Shown: positions 7,981-13,976, counted from the stretch's first letter. The stretch is 14,553 bases of DNA from an uncultured Clostridia bacterium (GCA_946405475.1 CAMJHI010000033.1:1-14553), one strand, 5' to 3'. The notes: generated by a model not told the origin, from the letters alone. A program made the numbers and translations.

Positions 7981-8113
7981 AAAAAACAGAGAGAAACGCT
8001 TTTGCGCCTGTGAGGAACCCAGCACAAACCAGATCAGCGCTTTGCAGGCAGCCGGTTTGTGTACGGTTTGGTATCGCAAATTTGCGATGTTAAATGATTT
8101 CTCTCTGTTTTTT
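7981..8113 (+). ncRNA. Putative structured RNA bounded by a 16-bp inverted repeat, next to the RT gene
   Basis: A perfect 16-bp inverted repeat, AAAAAACAGAGAGAAA (7981-7996) and TTTCTCTCTGTTTTTT (8098-8113), encloses 101 nt. Inside are a CGC-TTTT-GCG hairpin (7997-8006), an 8-bp stem CACAAACC (8023-8030) with GGTTTGTG (8054-8061), and a 16-nt perfect palindrome (8073-8088). No protein frame is likely. It lies 6 nt after one gene and 11 nt before the reverse transcriptase start. Retrons and some defence RTs (DRT2, DRT9) have a cognate RNA directly upstream, and in retrons the RNA ends pair (a1/a2). I infer by analogy that this may be the RT's template, primer or cofactor RNA. Alternatives are a bidirectional terminator with an oversized loop, a leader regulating RT translation, or a small non-autonomous element; no target-site duplication is visible. 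Confidence 0.45.
7981..8113. repeat. Perfect 16-bp inverted repeat with 101-bp interior
   Basis: Arms 7981-7996 and 8098-8113 match at all 16 positions. Both strands end the arm with a T-run, so the sequence is nearly symmetric in function as well as in form. The arms are purine-rich and pyrimidine-rich respectively, unlike the GC-rich terminator stems elsewhere in the window. Confidence 0.95.
8068..8095 (+). promoter_or_regulatory. Possible weak promoter with palindromic operator before the RT
   Basis: TTGGTA (8068-8073) and TTAAAT (8090-8095), 16 nt apart, each match the consensus at 4 of 6 positions. The spacer holds a perfect palindrome, ATCGCAAATTTGCGAT (8073-8088), well suited as a dimer-binding operator. 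This is an alternative reading of the same bases that could form an RNA hairpin. Weakly supported. Confidence 0.25.
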
Positions 8114-8124
8114 CTTTTTGTCTT

Positions 8125-9354
8125 ATGAGTATACTTGACAGATTATCCGACCCGGCGTGCTGGGCCGACTTTTATCGGCACAAGCTGGAGCAGGGGACCC
8201 TGCGGGAACGGGAGGCGGCCGATCTGCGCCGCTTCATCGAGGCCGAGGAATATCGCCCCGCAGTCGAACAGATCCTTGGCGGCTGCCGCTTTCCCCTGCC
8301 GGAAAAGCGCCTGGTGAACAAAACCGAGGTCGGCAAAAAACGCACGGTCTATACCTATCCGCGCGAAGAAAACTACGTGCTCAAATTTCTGGCGCACCAG
8401 CTGCGCGATTACGACGGCCTGTTTTCCGGCAACCTCTATTCCTTTCGCAGCAGCCTTTCGGTCCGGGATGCGGTCGATACCGTGCGCCGCCGTCACTGCG
8501 CCGGGCGCCTGTTCGTGTATAAAACCGATATTTCCGATTATTTCCGGTCGGTCGATATCGCCCGGCTGCTGCCGATGCTTCACGCGGCGCTGGCGGATGA
8601 CGAACGCCTGTACCGTTTTCTGAAAGAGCTTCTCGAAAACCGGGAGGCGCTCTGGCAGGGGCAGATCATCCGGGAAGACAAGGGCATCGTTCCGGGCGCG
8701 CCGATCTCGTCGTTTCTGGCGAACCTGTATCTTTGCGACATGGATCGGGCGTTTGAGGAGCGCGGCGTGTTGTATCTGCGTTATTCCGACGATATCATCG
8801 TCTTTGCCGAAACGCGGGACCAATTGGAAGCGTACCGCGCGCAGATCAGGCGCTTTCTGGATGAGAAGAAACTGACGATCAATCCGGAAAAGGAGCAGGT
8901 GTTTGCGCCCGGGCAGACGTGGAATTTTCTGGGCTTTTCCTTTTCGGGCGAAACCGTCGACGTCAGCGACGTTTCCGTTCAGAAGCTCAAGGCCAAAATG
9001 CGCCGCAAGGCGCGGGCACTCAAACGCTGGGCAGACAAAAAAGGCGCGCCGGGCACGGCCGCGGCCAGAGCGTTCCTCAAGCGGTTCAACGCCAAGCTTT
9101 TTGAAAACCCGCACCGCAACGAGCTGACGTGGGCGCGCTGGTTCTTCCCCGTGATCAACACGGACGCCTCTCTGCGTCAGATCGACCGGTATGAAATGGA
9201 GTGCGTCCGCTTTTTGGCCACGGGCAAGCGCACCAAGGGGCGGTTTGCCTTCCCGTATGAAGACGCCAAGGCGCTGGGCTATCGGAACCTGGTCAACGAG
9301 TATTACCGCTTCAAACGCAATGCCAATGGGGCGCCTGACGCGCCGGACGATTAA
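8125..9354 (+). CDS. Reverse transcriptase (RNA-directed DNA polymerase), stand-alone, group unassigned
   Basis: 409-residue RT. Fingers motifs lie at 71-90 (KKRTVYTYPREENYVLKFLA). Motif A is KTDISDYF (Asp135). Motif 4 is VPGAPISSFLANLYL (189-203). The catalytic YxDD box is RYSDD (219-223; Asp222, Asp223). Motif 6 is LTINPEK (250-256) and motif 7 is NFLGF (267-271). A basic helical thumb (285-302) and a conserved-looking block, LTWARWFFPVI (334-344), follow. No HNH endonuclease or other fused domain is seen, so it is not a typical mobile group II intron protein; the retron NAxxH and VTG signatures and the DGR SQ motif are not seen either. It most resembles the group II-like or unknown-group single RTs. 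The ATG at 8125 is the first possible start after an in-frame TGA at 8095, but it lacks any Shine-Dalgarno site, being preceded by a pyrimidine tract. A glycosidase gene follows after 16 nt. DNA synthesis from the adjacent RNA, perhaps for defence, is inferred. Confidence 0.9.
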   Translation: MSILDRLSDPACWADFYRHKLEQGTLREREAADLRRFIEAEEYRPAVEQILGGCRFPLPEKRLVNKTEVGKKRTVYTYPREENYVLKFLAHQLRDYDGLFSGNLYSFRSSLSVRDAVDTVRRRHCAGRLFVYKTDISDYFRSVDIARLLPMLHAALADDERLYRFLKELLENREALWQGQIIREDKGIVPGAPISSFLANLYLCDMDRAFEERGVLYLRYSDDIIVFAETRDQLEAYRAQIRRFLDEKKLTINPEKEQVFAPGQTWNFLGFSFSGETVDVSDVSVQKLKAKMRRKARALKRWADKKGAPGTAAARAFLKRFNAKLFENPHRNELTWARWFFPVINTDASLRQIDRYEMECVRFLATGKRTKGRFAFPYEDAKALGYRNLVNEYYRFKRNANGAPDAPDD

Positions 9355-9370
9355 AAATAAGGATCGAACG

Positions 9371-10843
9371 ATGCAAAAACGAATCTTCAAATTCATCACC
9401 GGCTTGCTGGCCGCCTTGACGGCGATCAGCAGCTTTTTCGGAGCAACTATGAAAATCTTTCTTTTTCCGCTGCCGGAACAGACCGTGACCGGCTTTGGCA
9501 CGTCCGCCTGCTGGTGGGCGCAGATGATCGAGGACGAAACCGAGCGGACGTATCTGGCCAAGGCGCTGTTTTCCCAAGAAGGGCTGGGGCTGAACATCTA
9601 CCGCTACAACGTGGGCGGCGGCGTCAATCCGGCGCACAACCGCATCGGCGACCGGTCCCGCCGCACCGAGAGCTTTCTGGTTTTCAACGAGGCGAGCGGC
9701 AAATATGAATACGATTTCACGCGCGACGCCAACGCGCAGGCCATGCTGTTTGAGGCGCTGTCCTACGGCTGCGTCGACACGGTCGTGCTGTTTGCCAATT
9801 CGCCGCATTATTCCATGACCGTCAACGGCGAACCCGCCGGCAGCCAGTCCGGCGGCGTGACGAATCTGGACGAAAGCCGTTATCAGGATTTTGTCGATTA
9901 TTTTCTGACGATCACCGAATATTTCCTTTCCAAAGGAGTGCCGGTCAAATACATTTCGCCCGTCAATGAACCCCAGTGGGATTGGGGCGGCGACTGGGTC
10001 GGGCAGGAGGGCTGCCATTATTCCGCCGAGCAGGTCGTCAAACTCATGGAGCTGTTTGCCAAGGGCATTGCCGCGCGCGGGCTTGACGTGAAGCTTCAGA
10101 CGCCCGAAAGCGGGCAGATCGGCGACCACGACACGCCTTACGTTGACGCGCTGCTGGCAAGCGAAACCGCCATGAGCCAGATCGGCTCGCTGGCGTATCA
10201 CAGCTACTGGGCGGACACCGACACCGACAGCAAGCTGCGCTTCGGCATCCGCCGCTGTCAGACGCTTGCCAGGCACAGCGTGGATATGACCGAATGGTGC
10301 GAGCTGCCCTGCAAGCACGACGTGGCGGACGTGGAGGCCGCGCTGATCATGGCGCGCGTGATGGCCAACGACTTCAATCTGGCGCGGTGCAATTCCTGGT
10401 CAAACTGGGTCGCCGTGAACGGCATGGGGCGCGACGGCGAGGGGCGGCGCCTTTCCGACGGGCTGTTTTACGCCACCAAAAGCGATTACAGCGCGGTGGA
10501 GCCGACCGTGCGCTACACCGCCTTTGCCCACTTTGCCAAATTTGTTCCGCCGGGGTCCAAGGCGCTGACCGCCGTACCGAATATCACCGAATACGCGCCG
10601 GACGCAAAATATTACCCGTTCAGCGTTGCGGCGTTCAAAACGCCCGAGCGAAAGACCGTGCTCGTGATCGTCAACGAAGGCGAAGAGCGAAAGGTCACGC
10701 TGCCGACGGTTTTGGCGACGCATTTGGCGGTCTACACCACCGACAGGGATCGCGCCCTTGAACAAACCTACGACGGCCGCCTCAAAACGCACATCACCGT
10801 GCCCGAAAAAAGCATCACCACGGTCGTGCTCGAACTCCGGTAA
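9371..10843 (+). CDS. Glycoside hydrolase, GH30-type (clan GH-A)
   Basis: 490-residue (beta/alpha)8 glycosidase with C-terminal beta domain. The N-terminal strand GFGTSACWWAQ (41-51), IYRYNVGGG (76-84) and NSPHYSM (143-149) are typical of family 30. The acid/base is Glu200 in SPVNEPQWDWGG and the probable nucleophile is Glu308 in DMTEW. A beta-sandwich segment (about 405-490) completes the usual family architecture. Specificity is not readable; bacterial relatives act on xylan, beta-1,6-galactan or beta-glucosides. The start at 9371 has AAGGA (9359-9363) and gives a hydrophobic N-terminus (9-25) suggesting export. An in-frame ATG at 9449, with GGAG 6 nt upstream, would give a cytoplasmic form starting at MKIFLF. 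It lies 16 nt after the RT stop with no promoter between, so the two are probably co-transcribed. Confidence 0.88.
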   Translation: MQKRIFKFITGLLAALTAISSFFGATMKIFLFPLPEQTVTGFGTSACWWAQMIEDETERTYLAKALFSQEGLGLNIYRYNVGGGVNPAHNRIGDRSRRTESFLVFNEASGKYEYDFTRDANAQAMLFEALSYGCVDTVVLFANSPHYSMTVNGEPAGSQSGGVTNLDESRYQDFVDYFLTITEYFLSKGVPVKYISPVNEPQWDWGGDWVGQEGCHYSAEQVVKLMELFAKGIAARGLDVKLQTPESGQIGDHDTPYVDALLASETAMSQIGSLAYHSYWADTDTDSKLRFGIRRCQTLARHSVDMTEWCELPCKHDVADVEAALIMARVMANDFNLARCNSWSNWVAVNGMGRDGEGRRLSDGLFYATKSDYSAVEPTVRYTAFAHFAKFVPPGSKALTAVPNITEYAPDAKYYPFSVAAFKTPERKTVLVIVNEGEERKVTLPTVLATHLAVYTTDRDRALEQTYDGRLKTHITVPEKSITTVVLELR

Positions 10844-10844
10844 A

Positions 10845-10882
10845 GAAAAACAGCACCTCGAATCAAACGGTTCGGGGTGCTG
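10845..10882. repeat. 38-bp direct repeat, copy 1 (terminator hairpin)
   Basis: Identical at all 38 positions, loop included, to 11919-11956. The two copies bracket the MNT-HEPN module. Confidence 0.95.
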
Positions 10883-10890
10883 CGTTTTTT
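10851..10890 (+). terminator. Terminator after the glycosidase gene
   Basis: 12-bp stem with one G-T pair (10851-10862 with 10871-10882), an 8-nt loop, and a T6 run at 10885-10890. It begins 7 nt after the stop codon. An A5 run on the left allows action on the minus strand too. Confidence 0.92.
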
Positions 10891-10910
10891 GCCGTCATAT
10901 TGAGGGAAAA

Positions 10911-10986
10911 TAAGCGGTCGGCTGATGGTATGAATGCAGCCGCTTACGGAATAATAGCAGTGGTTCATCAGGAATGGCACTGCTAT
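10911..10986. repeat. Two inverted repeats in the leader region of the toxin-antitoxin operon
   Basis: TAAGCGG (10911-10917) pairs with CCGCTTA (10940-10946), and the pairing can extend through GCTG/CAGC with a bulge. Separately ATAGCAGTG (10954-10962) pairs with CACTGCTAT (10978-10986) over a 15-nt loop. No gene is seen in 10891-11050; the stretch is more AT-rich than the flanking genes. Confidence 0.7.
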
Positions 10987-11029
10987 CGGAACAATCAAGT
11001 GACAGTATGGCATCTTAAAAAATGATTAT

Positions 11030-11080
11030 AGTGCCAAAATGGCACTTTTTGTTGACAAAAAGGTGCCAGCTTGTTACAAT
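11030..11080 (+). promoter_or_regulatory. Promoter and probable autoregulatory operators of the MNT-HEPN operon
   Basis: TTGACA (11052-11057), a 17-nt spacer and TACAAT (11075-11080) with upstream TG form a strong promoter. The hexamer TGGCAC or its complement GTGCCA occurs at 10975-10980, 11031-11036, 11040-11045 and 11063-11068. The middle two make a 7-bp inverted repeat with a 3-nt gap just upstream of the -35 box, and the last lies in the spacer. TTTTTGT/ACAAAAA (11046-11061) also flanks the -35 symmetrically. Since the first gene product has an N-terminal HTH, autorepression through these sites is a reasonable inference. Confidence 0.75.
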
Positions 11081-11098
11081 ACGCTTGAGGTGAGAAAA

Positions 11099-11569
11099 AT
11101 GTCACTGAAACAACTGCGGCTGTCCAAGGGGTTGACGCAGCAAAAATGCGCCGAGTATCTCGGCGTTTCGCTGCGTTCTTATAAACGGTATGAGGCGGAT
11201 GAATCGAAGATCAACGCACTCAAAGCTGACGCGATCCGCCGCGCTCTTGAGGCATACGGTGTGATCGACGAGACCCACGGCACCCTGACGGTCGATCAGA
11301 TCAAAGCCGTCTGCGGCGAAGTCTTTCCGGCTTACCGGGTCGAATACGGCTATCTGTTCGGCTCTTATGCCAAGGGGAAAGAAACCGAAACAAGCGACGT
11401 TGATCTGTTGGTTTCCGTACCGGCCGACGCGCTGAAGTTTTATGAATTGATCGAAGTGCTGCGCGAACGGCTGAAAAAGAGGGTCGATCTGCTGGACGCC
11501 AACCAACTGCCGAACAATCCGGCGCTGATGCGGGAAATTTTGAAGGACGGGGTGAAGATTTACGGATAA
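11099..11569 (+). CDS. HTH-MNT fusion: XRE-type DNA-binding domain plus minimal nucleotidyltransferase (antitoxin)
   Basis: 156 residues, two domains. Residues 2-45 form an XRE-type helix-turn-helix (LRLSKGLTQQKCAEYLGVS, then RSYKRYE). Residues 62-156 are a minimal nucleotidyltransferase with GS-x10-D-x-D (Gly88, Ser89, Asp100, Asp102) and a third acidic position at Asp130 (RVDLLD). In characterised MntA/HepT pairs the MNT enzyme neutralises the HEPN ribonuclease by adding AMP units to a tyrosine beside its active site. All catalytic residues are present, so that activity is expected here. The HTH fusion suggests the antitoxin also represses its own operon, in line with the repeats around the promoter. 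GAGGTG (11087-11092) 6 nt before the ATG fixes the start; a longer in-frame reading from 11039 would include the -35 region and is rejected. The toxin gene follows after 1 nt. Confidence 0.9.
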   Translation: MSLKQLRLSKGLTQQKCAEYLGVSLRSYKRYEADESKINALKADAIRRALEAYGVIDETHGTLTVDQIKAVCGEVFPAYRVEYGYLFGSYAKGKETETSDVDLLVSVPADALKFYELIEVLRERLKKRVDLLDANQLPNNPALMREILKDGVKIYG

Positions 11570-11570
11570 C

Positions 11571-11891
11571 GTGAAACATGACGGCTACTATCTGGCCAAG
11601 ATCATAGCGGATCTGGAATTTGTGATCGCTCACACCGAAAGCATCACAAAAAACGAACTGGAGCAAAATGAGCTGCTGCTGGATTCCATCCTGTTCCGCA
11701 TCATTCAGATCGCGGAGAATAACGCAAAGCTCTCCGAAGCCTATAAAGCGTCGCATCCGTCGGTTCCGTGGCTGGCGATCAAGGGGATGCGGAATCGGAT
11801 CGTTCACGATTACGGCGTCGTCGATTTGACGATCATTTACGACACCGTCAAAAACGGCATGCCGGAAATGCTGAAAAGGCTGAAGCAGTAA
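11571..11891 (+). CDS. HEPN-domain ribonuclease toxin, HepT/DUF86 family
   Basis: 106-residue all-helical HEPN protein. The active-site motif is RNRIVHDYG (74-82), giving Arg74-x4-His79 and the HxY tyrosine Tyr81, the residue modified by the MNT partner in studied pairs. Further family features are the helix ILFRIIQIAENNAKLSE (40-56) and VPWLAIKGMRN before the motif. HepT toxins are RNases that cut RNA or tRNA ends when not AMPylated. GTG at 11571 is the start, one base after the stop of the antitoxin gene, with only GGA as a ribosome site, so translation is probably coupled to the upstream gene, which favours antitoxin excess. The length is normal for the family and nothing suggests inactivation. 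It ends 27 nt before the second 38-bp terminator copy. Confidence 0.9.
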   Translation: MKHDGYYLAKIIADLEFVIAHTESITKNELEQNELLLDSILFRIIQIAENNAKLSEAYKASHPSVPWLAIKGMRNRIVHDYGVVDLTIIYDTVKNGMPEMLKRLKQ

Positions 11892-11918
11892 TAAAAAATA
11901 CCGGCGCGTTCCGACGCC

Positions 11919-11956
11919 GAAAAACAGCACCTCGAATCAAACGGTTCGGGGTGCTG
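11919..11956. repeat. 38-bp direct repeat, copy 2 (terminator hairpin)
   Basis: Exact copy of 10845-10882 at the other end of the MNT-HEPN module; the flanking bases differ on both sides. Confidence 0.95.
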
Positions 11957-11961
11957 TTTTT
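11920..11961. terminator. Bidirectional terminator between the HepT and alcohol dehydrogenase genes
   Basis: 12-bp stem (11925-11936 with 11945-11956), 8-nt loop, T5 at 11957-11961 on the plus strand and A5 at 11920-11924 giving a T-run on the minus strand. It serves both convergent genes; the dehydrogenase stop codon is only 10 nt away. Confidence 0.92.
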
Positions 11962-11970
11962 ATGCTTCAG

Positions 11971-13137
11971 TTACAGGCTTTGCCGAAAAATCTCGACGAT
12001 CTCCTCACGGGTGAGCACGTGATAGCCGCCGTCGAGGATGAGCGTGGCGTCCGCCATGCCTTCGATCATGTCCTCGGTCGCGCCAAGCTCTCGCAGCGAG
12101 AGGGAAACGCCGAGGGCCTTCATCCAGTTTTCCATTTTTTCCAGACCTTCGGCAGCGATCTGTCCGTCGGTTTTGCCGTCGGCGCAAACGCCCCAGACCT
12201 CTTTGGCGAAGCGGACGAATTTGGGCAGGCCGTAGGGCAGGATGTGGCGGTAATACGGCAGGGAAACCGCGGCGAGCGTCATGCCGTGCGTGGCGTCGGT
12301 GTAGGCGCCGGCGGCCTGACCGAGCATGTGCACCATCCAGTCGGTGGTTTTGCCGCGGGAAATCAGGGTGTTGAGCGCCCACGTGGCGGTCCACATGATG
12401 TTGGAACGCGCTTCATAATCGTTCGGGTTTTCGACGGCGATGAGCGAGCTGTGGATCACGGATTTCATCAGGCCTTCCGCGATGTAGTCGCTGGTGCTGT
12501 CGTCTTCACCGGAAAAATACTGTTCGCAGATGTGGTTGAAAATGTCGTAAATACCGGCCGCCATCTGCCGCTTCGGGAGCGACAGGGTGAAGCGGGGGTT
12601 GAGGATGGAAAATTTCGGCATCACGTTGTCGCCGAACACATGGCCGATCTTCAGCTTCTGCGCGTGGTTGGTGATGACCGAACCGCCGTTCATTTCCGAA
12701 CCGGTGCCCGCCATGGTGAGCACGCAGCCCACGGGCACGATCTCACAATCCGGCTCTTCAAACCGAACGTAGTATTTCTCCCACGGGTCCTCGTCGCAAT
12801 GGACGGAAACAGAAACCGCTTTGGCATAGTCGCAGCAGGAACCGCCGCCGACGGCCAGAAGCAGGTCGACCTTGTTCTGCCGCGCAATGGCGACGCCCTC
12901 GCGCAGCTTTTCCACCGTGGGGTTGGGCATCACGCCGCCGTCCTCCACGATCGTTTTGCCGTTGCCGATGAGCTTCGCCACGACAAGCTCGTAAACGCCG
13001 TTTTTCCTGATTGAGCCGCCGCCGTAAATAAGCTGAACGGTTTTGCCGTATTTCGGCAGCTCTTCGTCCAGATAATCGAGCGCGTTTTCGCCAAAATAAA
13101 GTTTGGTGGGATTGTGAAAGCTGAAGCTGCCTAACAT
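11971..13137 (-). CDS. Iron-containing alcohol dehydrogenase, YqhD/BDH type
   Basis: 388 residues, group III (iron-dependent) alcohol/aldehyde oxidoreductase using NAD(P)H, a cytoplasmic fermentation or aldehyde-detoxifying enzyme. The family opening FSFHNPTKLYFGE (5-17) is present. Nucleotide-binding glycines are GGGS at 39-42 and 97-100. AGTGSEMNGGSVITN (143-157) is the typical BDH/YqhD signature. Likely metal ligands are Asp198, His202 (DIFNH), His270 and His284 (DATHG), with the spacing of YqhD. The exact substrate (butanal, other short aldehydes or methylglyoxal) cannot be read. The start at 13137 has AAAGGAG 6 nt upstream; a longer frame to 13329 would run back through the aquaporin terminator and is rejected. 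No clear promoter is seen in the short gap before it. Confidence 0.93.
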   Translation of the reverse strand: MLGSFSFHNPTKLYFGENALDYLDEELPKYGKTVQLIYGGGSIRKNGVYELVVAKLIGNGKTIVEDGGVMPNPTVEKLREGVAIARQNKVDLLLAVGGGSCCDYAKAVSVSVHCDEDPWEKYYVRFEEPDCEIVPVGCVLTMAGTGSEMNGGSVITNHAQKLKIGHVFGDNVMPKFSILNPRFTLSLPKRQMAAGIYDIFNHICEQYFSGEDDSTSDYIAEGLMKSVIHSSLIAVENPNDYEARSNIMWTATWALNTLISRGKTTDWMVHMLGQAAGAYTDATHGMTLAAVSLPYYRHILPYGLPKFVRFAKEVWGVCADGKTDGQIAAEGLEKMENWMKALGVSLSLRELGATEDMIEGMADATLILDGGYHVLTREEIVEIFRQSL

Positions 13138-13189
13138 GGGGTTCTCCTTTCCAAGTGGTTGACAGACGGTTTGGTTGGATGCTTGTGAG

Positions 13190-13226
13190 AAAAAGCGCCG
13201 GAGCGCTCGGTTCGGAACGCTCCGGC
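13190..13226 (-). terminator. Terminator after the aquaporin gene
   Basis: GCCGGAGCG (13197-13205) pairs with CGCTCCGGC (13218-13226) over a 12-nt loop. On the minus strand a T5 run (13190-13194) follows, 19 nt past the stop of the aquaporin gene. Confidence 0.85.
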
Positions 13227-13244
13227 TGTTCAGATCAATTGTGT

Positions 13245-13922
13245 TTATTTGGCTTTCTTTTCGTTGAGCACGCGGAACAGCACGGCCGCGATGGCGCCGC
13301 CGACCAGCGGACCGACCAGGAACACCCAAACGACCTTCAGCGATTCGCCGCCGGCGATGAGCGCCGGGCCGAGGCTTCTGGCCGGGTTGACCGAGGTGCC
13401 GGTCAGGGCGATGCCCAGCAGGTGAACGGCGGTGAGCGCCAGGCCGATGATCAGGCCGGAAGCATGGCCCTGCGGATGCGATTCGGAGGTGTAAAGCACG
13501 ACCAGCACGAACACGCAGGTCAGAACGATTTCCACCAGCAGGGACAGGCCGATGCTGCCGTTATACAGGGCGTTCGAGCCGAGCGCGCCGGTTTTGTCGT
13601 TGTCGGCAAACAGGGCGCGCAGGATGCCCGCGCCGGCGAGCGCGCCGAGGCACTGGGCGACCACGTAGCAGGCGAATTCCACGGGCTTGAGCGTGCCGGT
13701 GATCAGCTTGGACAGCGAAACAGCGGGGTTGATGTGGCAGCCGGACAGGTTGCCCACCGAGTAGCAGGCGGCGATGAGGCCGACGCCGAAGGCGAGGGCG
13801 GTGATCAGGTAACCTGCGCCGAGCTTTGCGTCGCAGCCCACCGCGCAGGCGGTGCCGCAGCCGATGAGCACGAGGATGAACGTGCCGAAAAATTCGGAAA
13901 TTGCTTTTTTGACCAATGACAT
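13245..13922 (-). CDS. Aquaporin (MIP family), AqpZ-like water channel
   Basis: 225-residue inner-membrane channel with six hydrophobic helices and the two half-helix motifs HINPAV (Asn65-Pro66-Ala67) and SVNPARS (Asn179-Pro180-Ala181-Arg182). The selectivity-filter positions read Phe45, His167, Thr176 and Arg182, the water-selective set of AqpZ; glycerol facilitators have Gly and smaller residues at the His position and an extra loop. The short length also fits AqpZ rather than GlpF, and no glycerol genes are adjacent. ATG at 13922 has AAAGGAG (13931-13937) 8 nt upstream; an in-frame ATG at 13949 would place the ribosome site inside the gene. It is transcribed from its own promoter and terminated before the dehydrogenase gene. 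I am confident of the family, less of strict water selectivity. Confidence 0.93.
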   Translation of the reverse strand: MSLVKKAISEFFGTFILVLIGCGTACAVGCDAKLGAGYLITALAFGVGLIAACYSVGNLSGCHINPAVSLSKLITGTLKPVEFACYVVAQCLGALAGAGILRALFADNDKTGALGSNALYNGSIGLSLLVEIVLTCVFVLVVLYTSESHPQGHASGLIIGLALTAVHLLGIALTGTSVNPARSLGPALIAGGESLKVVWVFLVGPLVGGAIAAVLFRVLNEKKAK

Positions 13923-13976
13923 AGCAATGGCTCCTTTCAAGTGATTCATACCGGCGGGAACATCCGGTACACTGTT

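Noticed and set aside
7981..8113. Insertion sequence or MITE
   Set aside because: No target-site duplication is visible beside the arms and no other copy occurs in this window; left as an alternative only.
7981..9354. Calling the RT locus a canonical retron
   Set aside because: The paired RNA ends fit, but the RT shows no NAxxH or VTG motif, and I cannot point to a branching guanosine in a conserved context after the left arm.
8125..9354. Group II intron-encoded protein
   Set aside because: No HNH endonuclease domain, no recognisable intron domain V sequence downstream, and the RT gene is followed at once by another gene.
10768..11013. Minus-strand small gene in the leader of the toxin-antitoxin operon
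   Set aside because: No ribosome site, it reads through the GH30 terminator hairpin and end of the GH30 gene, and the product has no recognisable features.
13138..13190. Promoter for the alcohol dehydrogenase gene
   Set aside because: The only TTGACA (13159-13164) is on the opposite strand and has no -10 partner; no credible minus-strand box pair was found in the short gap.
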